DNA of 64,000 bases from Perognathus longimembris pacificus (lineage: Eukaryota > Chordata > Mammalia > Rodentia > Heteromyidae), in assembly GCF_023159225.1 (NCBI RefSeq), contig NC_063175.1, forward strand, positions 3,560,255 through 3,624,254, read 5' to 3'. Under the pieces are notes generated by a model. That model had not been told where the DNA came from. It was given only the letters and a program-made list of their open reading frames with translations, and did no database searches. Shown in pieces: positions 33,250-45,559 of the stretch; within the stretch, counting starts at the first letter, position 1; each line of letters starts with the position of its first letter. A program made the translations under genes and the position numbers.

Positions 33250-33840
33250 ACGTAATCAGGATTTAATTAAATTAGGTTTAATAACCCACAGCCTTGTGTG
33301 AGAGAAAACAGCTCAGTTTGGACTTGGGGAATGATGAGAAAAATCTTCCTTTTCAAACTTTAGTTTTTGAAGAATTTTCTGGAATTTTCCTGTGATCTTA
33401 TGCCAGAAAATGTAGCTCTTAGTATGTGTGTGGGGGTGGGGGGGTGTTGGGGAGTTTCAGAATCAGATGCAGCCTGGGATACTAGGACAGCAGCTTGGAA
33501 AATGATCTTACAAGATACTAATGGAAAGTCAAACTAGGAATGTGGAATTTGCAAACGAAGCAGTCTTTGATCTTGTTTTCAGATTTGATTCTAAATTTAG
33601 GTCCCAGTATAGAAGAGTGTGCACAGGCCTTAGAATCTTCTTTTTCTGCTAGGCCAACATATCTTTATCTCTTCCACTTTTAGCCTCCTAAAGAAAAATT
33701 TCTGGTGTTCTTCTGTTTTTATGACAAAAGGCTCTGGAGAAGACATCCCAGGTTTCAGAGAGGCTCAGTAATTCATCTTTGAGATGTGTTTGGATAAATC
33801 TCATAATGGTGCTTGCTAAAACCTGTTTTCATATAATTTT
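33250..33840. other. Unassigned intergenic sequence
   Basis: A G-rich GTGTGGGGGTGGGGGGG patch lies at 33426-33452. No gene was seen. Confidence 0.4.
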
Positions 33841-33844
33841 TCCA

Positions 33845-34325
33845 ATGTAGGAGACAAAGGTCACCTGTTTTCTCTCATATGTGGAAGTTAAAGCTAAATT
33901 GTAAATATATATGTAAACATACAGGGTCCTACACACACATACACAAACGTATTAACTAAAGTGTAACATAGTCATATTTTGAATCTACTCGTTTGAATAA
34001 CTAATTTACAGTTTCACAACAACAGCAACAAATAGTAGGAAGCTGGCACATGTGTTGAGTGCATAAGGGGGTGGGTGGGGTGAAGGGGAAGGAGGAGAAC
34101 ATGAATGGAGAGAGGACAGCTGGGCAAATGCGGTCATCATATTCAATGTACACGTGTGAAAATGAAACCAGGTAAATAGAGGGGGGAATGGATGGAGTTG
34201 GGAGAGATGGAAGAGAATGATAAAAGGAGGTAACTTTGATCAAAAACTTTGATCACAAACTGACATGTTGAATTGAAACCCTGCTGTACAACTACTTACA
34301 GATAATTAAAAAATTAATTAACAAT
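33845..34325 (+). mobile_element. L1 3' UTR, forward
   Basis: CCTGTTTTCTCTCATATGTG, GTGGGTGGGGTGAAGGGGAAG, then CTGCTGTACAACTACTTACA and an A-rich end, parallel to the L1 tail at 13.2-13.6 kb. Confidence 0.78.
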
Positions 34326-34489
34326 AACTTAAAAAGCAATACACAAAGTAGGACCTGGTGGATGTTTGATGTAAGCAGGGTAGTTGTTAGGAGCCCATTA
34401 TTTCCAAATGTACAGGCTCAATAGTATCAGTGCTCTAAGCCTTTGAATACCTGGGCTAGTTTTGGTTTTATAATTTGTTATTTTTTAAA

Positions 34490-34600
34490 AGACAGAGTCA
34501 TACTATATAGCTAGCTCAGGTTGACTTTGAACTTGTGACTCTCCTGCCTCAGCACAGAGAGTAGCTGGTACTACGAGTGTGTGCTACCACTTCCAGCTGC
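34490..34600 (-). mobile_element. B1 SINE
   Basis: Reverse B1: CAGAGTCATACTATATAGCT, GACTTTGAACTTGTGACTCT, then GTACTACGAGTGTGTGCTAC. Confidence 0.72.
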
Positions 34601-34969
34601 TCAGGATAGTTTTAAGAGAAAATCCAGCAATTTGGAGATATTCACAACAGCAATGACACATGTGGAGCCTCAGCTAGACCAGTGGTGCCTGAGGAATTAT
34701 TTGAGGGCCACATGAGGCTTCCCTGGCCCATTTTCTAGTTCTGTCTGTTAACAAGACACATCTTCTGTCCTCCCATTCAACTTAGCTCACCTCTATTCTT
34801 CCTTCTGAAATGTTCTCCCAGTCCCCCAATTCTGTTAATTCTTCCCAGTTCTATGGAAGTGCTTTTTTTTCATCTCCAGCCTAATTTCATAACTAGACAT
34901 GCTTTTTCCTTTTTGTTGAACAACAGAGCCAGCTGTGAGTCTGACATTGTGATTCCTTATATGTAAATC

Positions 34970-35275
34970 CACTCTCGCAGGTACTGTAATCTCAGCTACA
35001 CAGAAGTCAGAGATTGCAGAGGATAGTGGTTTAAGGCCACCTCGGAGAGAGATTTATTGAAATTCTATCCCAACAAACAAGTAGCATGTGCTGGTGCATG
35101 CCTGTGATCCCAGCTACACAGAGGTCCAGGGCCAGCCCCAAGCAAATGTGTGAGAACGCAAGTAAAAAGGGTTTAAGGTATAGGGTGGTATAGTTCAAGT
35201 GGCTTGCTTCGTAAGAATAAGGACCTAAAAAATAAAAAAAATAAAAAAAGAATAAGGACCTGAGTTCACCGCCCC
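34970..35275 (+). mobile_element. B1-related SINE cluster
   Basis: Two B1-like starts (GGTACTGTAATCTCAGCTAC at about 34979 and GTGCATGCCTGTGATCCCAG at about 35093), then AGGTATAGGGTGGTATAGTTCAAGTGG and a duplicated AATAAGGACCTGAGTTCA tail. Confidence 0.65.
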
Positions 35276-35511
35276 CCCCACATTCTGCCAATAAAGTTTC
35301 ACTCCTTTTCTGTTCAACTTATTAGGAACATAGTAATATCATTACTCAAAGTGAAACATGTTTGAATTTTTCCCACACCTATTTAATTTGTGAAGACTGC
35401 TAATGGTGCTATATTATTCAAGATGAGTGTACTTCTAAAAGTTTTCTTGTCTCAGTTCATTGGGAAAAGTTATAAAATAGCAGGGCAGGCCAATCAACAG
35501 CAGTAATAGTT

Positions 35512-35707
35512 TTTTTTGCCAGTCCTGGGCCTTGGACTCAGGGCCTGAGCATTGTCCCTGGCTTCTTTTTGCTCAAGGCTAGCACTCTGCCACTTGAGCC
35601 ACAGTGCCACTTCTGGCCATTTTCTATATATGTGGTGCTGGGGAATCAAACCCAGGGCTTCACGTATACAAGGCAAGGACTCTTGCCACTAGGCTATATT
35701 CCCAGCC
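35512..35707 (-). mobile_element. IDL-Geo-like dimeric SINE
   Basis: Full-length reverse copy flanked by CAGTAATAGTTTTT on the left and CAGTGATAGCTTTT on the right, a diverged duplication. Confidence 0.9.
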
Positions 35708-35714
35708 CAGTGAT

Positions 35715-36240
35715 AGCTTTTTAAACTTAGCATCACAAATCACATTGGAAGACCCACCTGTGCAGGGCAGGTAGCCTGCTGCATTTAATGGCTATGATTT
35801 GCTACTTGCAAAAATCTCAAGGTTGGTAAAATGACAGCAAATACACAAGGGAGAGAGGTGTCTACATATGGAGGTATGTCTTCTGTACAACGTGTGTACT
35901 CAGGTTAGCATATTCAAGCTTGGGTCACATATTTTAGGAGAATTGGATAAAAACATTTGAAGGAGACCAAAACAGTAATGATTAAAATCATGCAGAATTG
36001 TAAATCCCTATTTCTTAAGAGAATTCGTCTAGTTAAAAAAGATGGAACATGAATTGGTAGCAGTCTTTCAAGGAGGTAAGACTAAAGAATATGGAATAAC
36101 AGAACAGGAACTGCACAATTTAATAAAAGCTTAGTAATTTCTCAGTGAAACAAAAGGTTGTTGGGGGAAAATATTTTCTAGATAGCCAACACTAAGATTT
36201 TAGAATTTGGACACATGATAAAAATTATTTTGTTTTTATA
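35715..36240. other. Unassigned intergenic sequence
   Basis: No gene or named repeat seen. Confidence 0.4.
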
Positions 36241-36254
36241 ATGAAGAATAAAAT

Positions 36255-36435
36255 CACTCTGTATTCCAGCTACTTAGGCGGTAGAGATCAGAAGGATGGA
36301 AGTTCATGCCTGGTCCAAGGCAAAAACCACAAGACTCTGAAATAATAACTAAAAAAAAAAAAAAAAAAAAGAAGGTCAAGGGCCAGGTCTCAAGTGGTAG
36401 AATGCCTGTTCCACAAGCACAAGGCCCTAAAAAAA
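36255..36435 (+). mobile_element. Old B1-ID-type SINE
   Basis: CTGTATTCCAGCTACTTAGG start, A-rich middle (36351-36370), then an ID-like GTCTCAAGTGGTAGAATGCC and AAGGCCCTAAAAAAAG tail. Confidence 0.62.
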
Positions 36436-36499
36436 GAAAATCCATTAATGATTATAATAATATGTGTATACATAATACTAGGAGGTTAACTAAAGTGAC

Positions 36500-36950
36500 C
36501 TAAAAACATTTAATAATAGGTACTTGTGAGTTAAATATGTTTGACCTTCCAAGTCTTAAAGGAAATAGATATTTACTGCTCCAGTAAATTTTCTTTCATT
36601 GGTTAATCTTTTTGTCACTTCAGTTAGGTCAGCAAGTTCATTTCCTTTTTATATATACTGATGCAGAAAATAACAACTAACTGAGCAAGTGGTATGACTT
36701 GTCTTTTACAGTTGGCTGATCATCGTGGAACTGGCTGGAGGCAGAGCATAAAGCCCTGACTCACTCTGAAGCCTTTCCTGGTTGTGAAATTGTTCTTGTG
36801 GACATTTTCAGTTCAACCAGCATAGATTGTTCACAGAAGAGGATGCTAAGAATGGCTCAGGGCAAAGAGCAGTAACCCTAGGCTCCTGACTGGTGGCTTT
36901 CCCCACCAATATGCATTAAGCAGAGTCTTCACTGCATCACCAAAGTTGGG
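36500..36950. other. Unassigned intergenic sequence
   Basis: No gene or named repeat seen. Confidence 0.4.
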
Positions 36951-36999
36951 TATCAAACAAAGGACAAAAAAAAAAAAAAAAGAGCATCTTGTCTTTCTT

Positions 37000-37109
37000 T
37001 TCTAACTTCATTTTCTTTCTGTCTTCCTTTCTTTCTTCCTTCCTTCCCTTCCCTTTCCTCCTCCTCTTCTTTCTCTTTTTTCTTCCTCTTCCTCCTTCTT
37101 CTTTCTCTC

Positions 37110-37161
<52 letters not shown>

Positions 37162-37246
37162 CTCTTTCTTTCTCTCTCTCTCTCTCTCCCTCCCTCCCTC
37201 CCTCCCTCCTTTTCTTCCTTCCTTCCTCCTTCATCTCTCTTTTTTT
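37000..37246. repeat. Polypyrimidine tract with (TTTC)n, (CT)n and (CCCT)n
   Basis: About 240 bp are almost purely pyrimidine on the plus strand, with (TTTC)n at about 37111-37160, (CT)n and (CCTC)n after it. Long Ser/Phe/Leu and Lys/Glu frames here are repeat artefacts. Confidence 0.95.
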
Positions 37247-37286
37247 TTTGACAGTACATGGATCTGAACTCGGCCTCAACCTTGCT

Positions 37287-37493
37287 TTTTTTTTTTTTTT
37301 TTGGCCATCCCTGGAGCTTGCCTCAGGGCCTAAGCACTGTCCCTGGCTTCTTTTTACTCAAGGCTAGCACTCTGCCACTTGAGCCACAGTGCCACTTCTG
37401 GCTGTTTTCTATATATGTGGTGCTGGGGAATCGAACCCGGGGCTTCATGTATACAAGGCAAGCACTCTTGCCACTAGGCCACATTCCCAGCCC
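37287..37493 (-). mobile_element. IDL-Geo-like dimeric SINE
   Basis: Reverse full-length copy flanked by CCTCAACCTTGCT at 37274-37286 and 37500-37512. Confidence 0.9.
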
Positions 37494-37559
37494 TCAGGGC
37501 CTCAACCTTGCTAGGTCGTCACTCTACAATGTGAACCAGCCCCTGGCCCTTCTTGCTTT

Positions 37560-37655
37560 ATTTTGGGGGTAGGGTCTTGCATTTTTGCCTAAGCTGGCCT
37601 CACTCTTTGATCCTCCTTTCTAAGGCTCCCACATTGCTGGGATCACACACACAGG
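37560..37655 (-). mobile_element. B1 SINE fragment
   Basis: Reverse: GGGGTAGGGTCTTGCATTTT, AAGCTGGCCTCACTCTTTGA, then CATTGCTGGGATCACAC. Confidence 0.68.
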
Positions 37656-37659
37656 CCAC

Positions 37660-39325
37660 CTCTTCTTCCCCTCTCTTCTCCCTCCTTTCAAACCTGGGAA
37701 CCTGAGCACAATAGGCAAAGCACTCCACACTGAGAACATGTCCTATGTTTTCTTAGTACTTGTTCACTCACTGTTCTTGCCTTTAAACTTCAAAAGCCAG
37801 CATCTCCGTGCAGCTGGCTCAGAAAACAGCTTTGGTGGAAGTGTGGAGGCACCTGAGTCCACTCTTTTCCCACTGAGCCATTCCTTGGCACATGGCCTAC
37901 TGGTTTACCTCCTAGTGCCTCACTTTGCAATGGCTGTATCAACTTAGTATGAACTAATTGCCTCACTCAACTGTACATTCTACTTTATGTATAAGAACAT
38001 GTCATCCCTTCAGAAAGCATGTAAAACAGATTCCATTCAACAAAAACCAAATAGTTGCAGTAAGAAATTCCCACAAATGTGAATTCTTGACTTCATACAC
38101 TTCAAATGATTTTGATACAAGAAGTGAAGGGAGGCTCTAATATGTCTCAAATAGGCTTTTCTTTGCCCTTTGAAAAGGGCCCCTGAGGAAAATGGGTCAG
38201 GAATAAAGGGTAGGAAGATGGAATAGGAAACCCCTTATTGTTCACTTACAATGGGCCAAACACTCTCTGAGGCACTGCTTTCTGGCTGTTGTTTTTTTTT
38301 GTTGTTGTTGTTTGTTTATTTTCAATGTTATTTTAATTGATACATATGAAGCCTCATTCTTTGGGAGCACTGTATGATATTCCAATACATATATGCATTG
38401 TATAATGTTGAAAAGTCAGGTCAAACAGTTATTATTTTTATTGTTGTAACATTCTTCTAGATTTTTTTAAGTTATAATTTAATTCTTTCAAAATAATCAC
38501 AGCACAAGGGCAGGCGGGTCGTGTCCTGTTTTCCATTCCACGGGGGCTTAGAAGGAGGGCGAGCTGAGTTTTACACAGAAAGTAGTGGCTTCGAAGCCCT
38601 GCTTGCTGTGATTCTGCCACCTGTCTAGGTCTCGACTGCTGGCTGACACACAAGGAACAGATACAAGAGAATTGTAGGGTAAGGCTGACACATGCACATG
38701 ATTTCTTTTGGTCCAAGTGGTTTTTAATCAGTCATATTTTTAGATAGAGGCCTCTGACTGCATAGCATTATAAGCATTGCAAATAAGATCAGGATAATCT
38801 CCTGTAAGATGTCCTACCTGTCATCTTCCATTGCACCTTGGCACAGTGGCCCACATTTTGGGTTCTGTCTTAACTATTTTCTGTGGTATCTTTCTCATTT
38901 GCAACTTGGCATTCTTTCTGAAGGGTTCTGAGCTACATCTGTGGCCCCGGAGGCCTGGCTCCCTTCGCATGGTTGTTACAGCATGGGCAGCTTTGTCTAA
39001 ATTTCTCATGCAAGGCCTCTATTGTGGAGAAGGAGCCAGGGAATTCCAGAATACCAGATTTCAGGGGTTTGCGGATTAGCGACAGGTCTGCTCTAGTTCC
39101 TGCTTGCTGACTGGGCCACCCACAGTGGGATAGGGAAAAGTATTTGCCCAAGGTCGCCTGAGCATGTTGCATATCCTGGTGGAATGCAGCCAAGACTTAC
39201 AGGGGATGCCTTGAGCGTGCTGCGAGGGCATCCAGACAGGGCCTTGGTCTGTGAGGATCTGGAAGGGGTGTGGAGGGCACAGCTGGGCTGTCTTGAGGCT
39301 GGCATATTCTTATGAGTGCTCCCTG
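37660..39325. other. Unassigned intergenic sequence
   Basis: A T/G-rich L1-like stretch occurs at about 38310-38420 (ATTTTAATTGATACATATGA), too short to classify firmly. The frames at 38438-39305 (60-92 codons) show no domains. No gene was seen. Confidence 0.4.
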
Positions 39326-39327
39326 GA

Positions 39328-39422
39328 AGGCTCCTCTGCCCAGGCTGGCTTCAAACCATCATCCTCAGATCTCAGTCTCCTGAGTGGGTAGAATTACAGG
39401 TATATGCCACCACTGCTCAGCT
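39328..39422 (-). mobile_element. B1 arm of composite SINE
   Basis: CCCAGGCTGGCTTCAAACCA, CAGATCTCAGTCTCCTGAGT and GAATTACAGGTATATGCCAC. Confidence 0.75.
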
Positions 39423-39429
39423 TTCTAGC

Positions 39430-39958
39430 TAAGCAGTTACTATTGGACCAGGCCCCCTGAGTTATCAGGGCCTATGCCAGGGTCCACACTGAGCTCCAGT
39501 ACTGGTCTTTCTATTTCTCAGATGCTGCACTTCAGGGTAAAGGTGAATGGCACTCCTGGCTGGACGCCTGCAATCTACAAGGCAGGTGGGATGAGCCTTG
39601 CTAGTCCTGCGTGGCTGCCTCCAGAGCCCGGGCCTCACTCCTTTCCCTGTCCTCTGGCCAAACTACACCCTTGGATGTGCACTCCATGTATCACCTGGCC
39701 TCTCACACACCTGGCGAAGGCTGAGGGGAAAGGCTCTGCTTGTCACAGCTTGTCCACTTGCTCCGGACTTCTCTCCTCTCCTCTCCTGTTCCAGAACTCT
39801 CTTCCTTGTCTTATTCTTGCTTTTCTACAGCCCCTTTCTTTCGACAACAAACAATGATACTCAACACCCTAAGAAGACCATCTTTCTCCTAACTACATGT
39901 TTGCTCTTATCCCAACTCTTCTTTCTTTTCAATGATGATTTCACATTTCAACTCCACA
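39430..39958. other. Unassigned intergenic sequence
   Basis: Two overlapping plus-strand frames of 127 and 125 codons at 39474-39975 show no domain or splice structure that I can defend. Confidence 0.4.
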
Positions 39959-39961
39959 GAA

Positions 39962-40316
39962 CTGCTATAGTTTGAATCTTAAATGTCCTCCAAAGGTCCA
40001 TGTGGCAAACACTTGGTCCCTAGGTGAGCCCCATGAAAAGGTGGGACCTAGTAGGGGGTCCTTAGGTTATTGGGGCATACCATTCAAGGGGATATTTGGA
40101 ACCAAGCCCCTTTCTTTTATCTCTTTACTTACAAGTCAGGAGGGGAATAATTTTCTTTTGCCACAGGCTCTCATGTAATGTGGGGCCACAGGCTCAAAGC
40201 AATAGAGCCAACAGACCATCAACTGAAACTTCCAAAATCTTGAGCTAGATCAATCTTTCTTCTGTCTAAGTTCATTATCTTGGGATTTTGTTACAGTAAT
40301 TGAAAGCTAACTAATA
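39962..40316 (+). mobile_element. MaLR-type LTR
   Basis: Readable in order: CTATAGTTTGAATCTTAAATG, GGTGGGACCTAGTAGGGGGT, CAAGGGGATATTTGGAACC, CACAGGCTCAAAGCAATAGA, then TTTTGTTACAGTAATTGAAAGC-TAACTAAT. This layout fits MST/MLT1-type LTRs; the subfamily is uncertain. Confidence 0.65.
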
Positions 40317-40479
40317 ATACTTTCATCAAAGAATTCTTCACTTTCTTCAGTGTATTCTACCTGGACACACTGACTGTAACCATAAGCTCTTTAGGGCTTC
40401 TAACATGTAATAGAGTAAGTATAATATGTATTATAATTATTAATATATATAATTATTCATAGTGCATATGCATGGCAGA

Positions 40480-40560
40480 ACTGGAGTCTGAACACAGGGC
40501 CTCACACTTGCTAGGCAAGCTCTATACAACTTGAGCCACACCTTCAGCCTTTTTGCTTAA
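40480..40560 (-). mobile_element. ID-like SINE fragment
   Basis: Reverse: CTGAACACAGGGCCTCACAC, TTGCTAGGCAAGCTCTATAC, then TTGAGCCACACCTTCAGCC. Confidence 0.65.
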
Positions 40561-40564
40561 GTTA

Positions 40565-41545
40565 GTTTTTAGACATAGTCTTTGATATTGTTGCAACTGG
40601 TGATCTTGATAATGATGAGCTTTAATTTTCAAATCCCAGAACCGATGAGACATTTTCCTGCTTCCTAACTTGAAAAATGAGGTATGCCATCCTTCCTATT
40701 CTCACTTCCCAAAGTCCTTAAGCTACTTCTCAGAATTTGTCTAAGTAAATACTTAACTGGAGTATACTTGTGTAGACATTAACAGGGTTAGGTAATAAAT
40801 AGGTAAGTTTTTATTAGCTTACTTTCTTGGTATTTTTATATTCCATTTCGAATGTTACTCTCCTCTTTTGGTAATAACCAAAACAACTGGGAGTAAAGAA
40901 ATATACCTTCCTAACCATTTAATAAGTATTTATTGAATGAATGGGTGAAGTTAACAAATTAACAAATTCCTACACATCCTAGGTATAACCAAATAGTTGT
41001 CCACTACTCTGTATTACTTCTAATTTCCTCAGGAGATACTCGATGGACACACATCCTGGTGTGTTCGCCAGTTGTGCTTCCATCTTAGTAAACTGAGTAA
41101 AAAGCACTCAGTAAAAAAAGCACTGAGTAAAAAGAGGACAATTTCATTTAACCTATACATATAATAGTACTCATTATAAATGAAATAGAAGCTCAAAGAA
41201 GAAATGTCCACCAGGCTCCTTTGAACAAGTAAGCAGCAAACTGCAATTCAAGTTTAAATGGGCAGCACAGAAGAAAATCATGAGCCCAAGTTCAATGGGC
41301 AAGGGCATGGTTTTAGGGGCACAGGAATAACAAAATGTCTGTTTTTGAAGGATTGTCTATTGTGATTATCTAGATGGAAGCGGGCTTTTCTTTCTTGTCA
41401 TGACAGTGCATCTTTGTCATTGTATGGCCACTGTCATACCAATGAGAACAGAGTAAATGCCATGACTCTGTCTTTTCTTTTGTTTATTATTATTATTATA
41501 TTAAAAAGTCTTCTATGCTTTTCTATTTTGAGATTTTGTGTGTAT
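40565..41545. other. Unassigned intergenic sequence
   Basis: A short tandem repeat of AAAAAGCACTCAGTA units sits at about 41094-41140. No gene was seen. Confidence 0.4.
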
Positions 41546-41549
41546 AGGT

Positions 41550-41745
41550 GTGCTGGTAGTAGAGTTTGAATGATGGGCTTCATGCTTTAACTTGGCTTTT
41601 TGGCTTATGGCTTGAGGCACACTTCCATTCCTAGTTTTTTGATGGTTAATTTGGAGAGAAGAGTCTTTGCCTGGCCTGAGTTCTAACCAGGATCCTCAGA
41701 TCTCAGTCTTCTGAAAACCTAGGATTTGGACCGTATGGACTGTAA
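41550..41745 (-). mobile_element. B1-headed composite SINE, diverged
   Basis: GTAGAGTTTGAATGATGGGC, GCTTGAGGCACACTTCCAT, GGTTAATTTGGAGAGAAGAG, CAGATCTCAGTCTTCTGA. Confidence 0.72.
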
Positions 41746-41749
41746 GAGC

Positions 41750-42590
41750 TTACCTATCTTCAGATTGTCTTTTTGCTGGCTTTTTTTCTTTCTTCTATTT
41801 TTGTTGTGTTTGGAGTTTGAACGGCAGTATAGGAAATGGGGATAAGATGAGACCACAGGGTGATCTCCTGATTTTTGTACTAATTTTTCTGCATGCAGTT
41901 AGCTGGATATAGCTACCTGCCATTTCCTCTGCACCAGGCTGCCACTTTGATGCCAGCAAGAATGTGAACTGTGTCAGTTTCGCCTTACAAGGCTGAATGT
42001 CTTTAAGCTACTGCATTACCTACATTCTCCGAGAGAGGATAATTTAGTTATTGGAAAACTCATAGATTAGAAAAACAACGTTGTGCCTCCTTGTCTGCCC
42101 GTAGACATCATTATGTTCTATTGAGAACTATTTTTTTTATCCCAAATCAAGTAATTTAGGTTGAATGAACTGTTTCTTTGTGATAAACGCTGTCAGAATA
42201 AATATTGAGAATAAAAGCCTTGTTAGTTAATTAAGACTTAAGGACAGAATTACAAGGCCAGTTGATGAATTCATTTTGCACAGCTGGGAAATAAAAATAA
42301 AATTGAATATTTTTCTTTATGACTGAAAACATCCACACTTAGTTGTTTCATTTTTTAAAATGAAAACACAGCAAAGCACAAAGAAACAAAATTATACCAA
42401 ATTGCCTATAATTCCATCATACAGCTATAATAGGTACCAATAGTGTATATATTCTTTTCATCTTTCCCCCCTCTGCATTTGTTTAGCCATTTTTAACTTA
42501 AAGAAAGAAATGCTTTGGGTAACATCAATTAATATTTTGATGATCACATTCACAGTTATATGATGTTGACCTCATCAAGAGCTCTCTTCC
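41750..42590. other. Unassigned AT-rich intergenic sequence
   Basis: No gene or named repeat recognised. Confidence 0.4.
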
Positions 42591-42594
42591 TCAG

Positions 42595-42772
42595 CTTGCT
42601 TGCTCAACTAGTGCTCTACCATTTTAGCCACACCTCCAGCTCAGCTTTTTGCTGGTTATTTTGCAGATGGAGTCTTGTGAATTTTCTGCCCTGGCTGGCT
42701 TGAAACCATGATCCTGTGGTTCTCAGAAGTCTGAGTAGCTGGGATTACAGGTGTGAGTCATGGTATCAGCAC
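42595..42772 (-). mobile_element. B1-headed composite SINE
   Basis: GCTTGCTCAACTAGTGCTCT, TTTTGCTGGTTATTTTGCAG, then TAGCTGGGATTACAGGTGTG. Confidence 0.78.
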
Positions 42773-42779
42773 CAACAGT

Positions 42780-44325
42780 TTTCTTAAACTCCTTTTTACT
42801 GTGAATCGGCCTTTTAGGAGAGCTTGTTTGGAGGTTCTAGGGGAACCCTAGGAAGCACAGTCCCTCTTGACCAAAGAACAGTCCTCCTCTACTGGGAATG
42901 GTCATCCTCTTCAACCATGGGAGCAGCTTCAGGAGGGACCATGTGGAGTGGTGAGGAAGGAAGGAGATGCCCACCTAGTCAGCCAGATCAGCTAAGTAAT
43001 CAATCCTGGCATTCAGTGGGGTGGCAGGCCTTGCCTCCAGATTGCCCTTACATCCCAAACTGCCTTTTATGTTGTAACATTATAAATGATATTGTCATGA
43101 AGGGTCATAAACAATTCAATGCAATATCTGTATTTCATAATGATAATACATGCAGGATTTCTATATCCAAAGATAAACATTTAAAAGACCACAAATATCC
43201 ATACATAAATTCTCTTTGTATTCATTCTTATAATACTTGTTGTTTTGCTCTATCTTTAAGAGAGTCGGTGCATATGAAGCCACATGGGAAGGTCTACCTT
43301 TTCCATCACAGGCACTCGGTGCCTCTGCCCTTCCCCACAGAAAGCCGTGCTCTCTGGAAGTAATCTGAGCAATTAATTCCCACTGAAGGATAAAGCTGAG
43401 AGAAAAAAGGCACCATACCCCACTGTGCCTTCCTGGGGGTGGGGGCTGGGAGACACAGAATTCACACGGCAAGGAGTGGGTGCTCTGGTCTGCCCGGGCT
43501 GGGATGAGTCACCTTTCCCATGTGGTTTCGTTTTAAAGGAAGTCCTTGAGGAAACATGGTTATTTGTCTTCAGCCAAATGAGAGGCAGTAGGGGAACTAG
43601 TTCAGTAAAGCAACAAGCAGCCATCTTTCTTGCTCTTTCTGAAGCGTATTCCATAGATTATTAACTATAGCTAGCCCATAATATTCACTTTAGTGTTACT
43701 TATACTTAAGGGAAGTCTGCAGGTGAGGCTCTCTGAAATTTCAAAATTAAGCATTCTGCCTTCTGACCAGGATATATTTCCTTTGGCTGACTTACTTGAA
43801 GACTTAAATTCCAAATATTTCTATTTCATTCACACTACCAGTCCATTTAATATCTATATATTAATATGTAATATAAAATATATGTAATATATAAAATTAT
43901 ATGTAATATAAAACAAATATTAACAGCATATTATATAATATTATTAATATATAATAATATATTATATACATATACAGTCTTAGTCTTTTATTAACTCAGC
44001 CAATCACTTCCTTGTACACTTCCCTCACGTCAGTTTCTCCATTTTATTCCTATTTACTCACCTGGAAAACTCTAGTTCTTTATCATCATGACACTTGTGC
44101 AATCAAATATTATACAGGAAATTGCCTAACTGTGCAGATGGGTCGCATCTTAAACACGTACACCCAGATTTCACAGAGGCCTGACACTTCCTGGAAACCC
44201 TGCCAAATCTCCTACTTTCTGAGGTACTTATGTCATACCTTCACCTCTTTTCAGTACCTAACCCAGTGCCTCATCTTCACTTTGTGATGACTTAGCCTCA
44301 GGACTCGTTAAGAAAATGTAATCAG
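42780..44325. other. Unassigned intergenic sequence, with an AT-rich core
   Basis: A 179-codon plus-strand frame (42824-43363) is among the longest uninterrupted in the window but has no recognisable domain or repeat-derived motif, and I do not call it a gene. Positions 43850-43975 are near-pure A/T (TAATATATAATAATATATTA). Confidence 0.4.
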
Positions 44326-44329
44326 AGCC

Positions 44330-44545
44330 AGACATGGGTGACGTGTAACTGCAATCCCAGCCACAGGGAAGGCTGAGATCAGAAGGAATGTGATTCCAGG
44401 CTGGCCCAGGTGGAACTGCCTGTAACTCTCCATTTCAACAGAAGAAGCTGCTGTGGTTTGTTTGTGTCATCCCAGATATGAGGAGAAGGATAAAACAGGC
44501 AGTGCAGGTGCTTGCTCAGGCAGGAAGTAAGGCTCTCTCAAGCAT
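44330..44545 (+). mobile_element. B1-headed SINE, diverged
   Basis: GACATGGGTGACGTGTAACT, CAATCCCAGCCACAGGGAAG, then a weak right arm near GCTTGCTCAGGCAGGAAGTA. Confidence 0.65.
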
Positions 44546-44554
44546 CATCAGTTC

Positions 44555-44795
44555 AAGCCAGTCACCAGGGGCTTATGCCTCTAATTCTAGATACTCAGGA
44601 GGCTGAGATCTGAGAATCAAGGGTCAGGGTCACCCAAGCAAATAGACCTGAGACTCCTCATGTCCAAATATCCTGAAAAAAGTCACAAGCGGAGGCATGG
44701 CTCCAGTGGTAAAAAGCCAGCCACAAGAGAAAAGGCTAAGCAAGAGTATGATGTCAGTGGGTTCAAGGCTCAATACACGGGAAAAAAAAAAAATC
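44555..44795 (+). mobile_element. B1-headed composite SINE
   Basis: GTCACCAGGGGCTTATGCCT, ATACTCAGGAGGCTGAGATC, then GGAGGCATGGCTCCAGTGGT and an A run ending about 44792. Confidence 0.78.
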
Positions 44796-44888
44796 AGTGC
44801 CATAAAAGGCTGGAGGCAGAGTGCCTGCCTCGCAAGCACTTGCAAGCCTTGAGTACAAATCCCAACATTTCCAAAAAAACAAAATTGA

Positions 44889-45103
44889 GGGCTGGGGATA
44901 TGGTCTAGTGGCAAGAGAGCTTGCCTCATATACATGAAGCCCTGGGTTCAATTCCCCAGCACCACATATACAGAAAATGGCCAGAAGTGGTGCTGTGGCT
45001 CAAGTGGCAGAGTGCTAGCCTTGAGCAAAGAGAAGCCAGGGACAGTGCTCAGGCCCTGAGTCCAAGGCCCAGGACTGGCTAAAAAAAAAAAAAAAAAAAA
45101 AAG
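44889..45103 (+). mobile_element. IDL-Geo-like dimeric SINE
   Basis: Full-length forward copy from GGGCTGGGGATATGGTCTAG to GGCCCAGGACTGGC plus a 20-bp A run. The flanks are A-rich, so the target duplication cannot be fixed. Confidence 0.9.
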
Positions 45104-45189
45104 AAAAGAAAAAGGAATACAAAATATAAAGAATAAAAGCAGAAAAAAAGTATTAAAAAACAAAAAAATTGAATCTGTTAAATAAGAGC

Positions 45190-45220
45190 TTTCTCTCTCT
45201 CTCTCTCTCTTTTTTTTTTT
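45190..45220. repeat. (CT)n plus T run
   Basis: A short CT microsatellite followed by T10. Confidence 0.9.
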
Positions 45221-45559
45221 ACTACAATTTACAATGTACTATTTACTATATATGCCTGTGCTGATTCTTCGCCTTCTTTCCTATGAAGGAAGAGGACAAG
45301 GTTTTCTGTTCACACATAACCAAACTCCACCCATCACAATTACCTTTTCCCTTTGGCGCAGTATTTCAATCTGCATCTTACTCTATCTCCTCAGTTAAGT
45401 ATCATCTACATGAGTCAATCTATTACCAATCATCCTAAAGATATGCTCCCTCCCTGCCTCCCAGTCCCCTTCAGCTACCATCTCATCTCTTTACTCTGCA
45501 TCAGGAAAAATGACATGAAAACCATCTGTGCTCTGTTTCCATTGTTTTGTTTTTAAATA

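Noticed and set aside
36953..37279. Lys/Glu/Arg-rich and Ser/Phe-rich frames
   Set aside because: Translation of a polypyrimidine/polypurine microsatellite.
42824..43363. 179-codon plus-strand open frame
   Set aside because: No recognisable domain or family resemblance, unremarkable composition and no splice or promoter context; one frame of this length is expected by chance in 64 kb.
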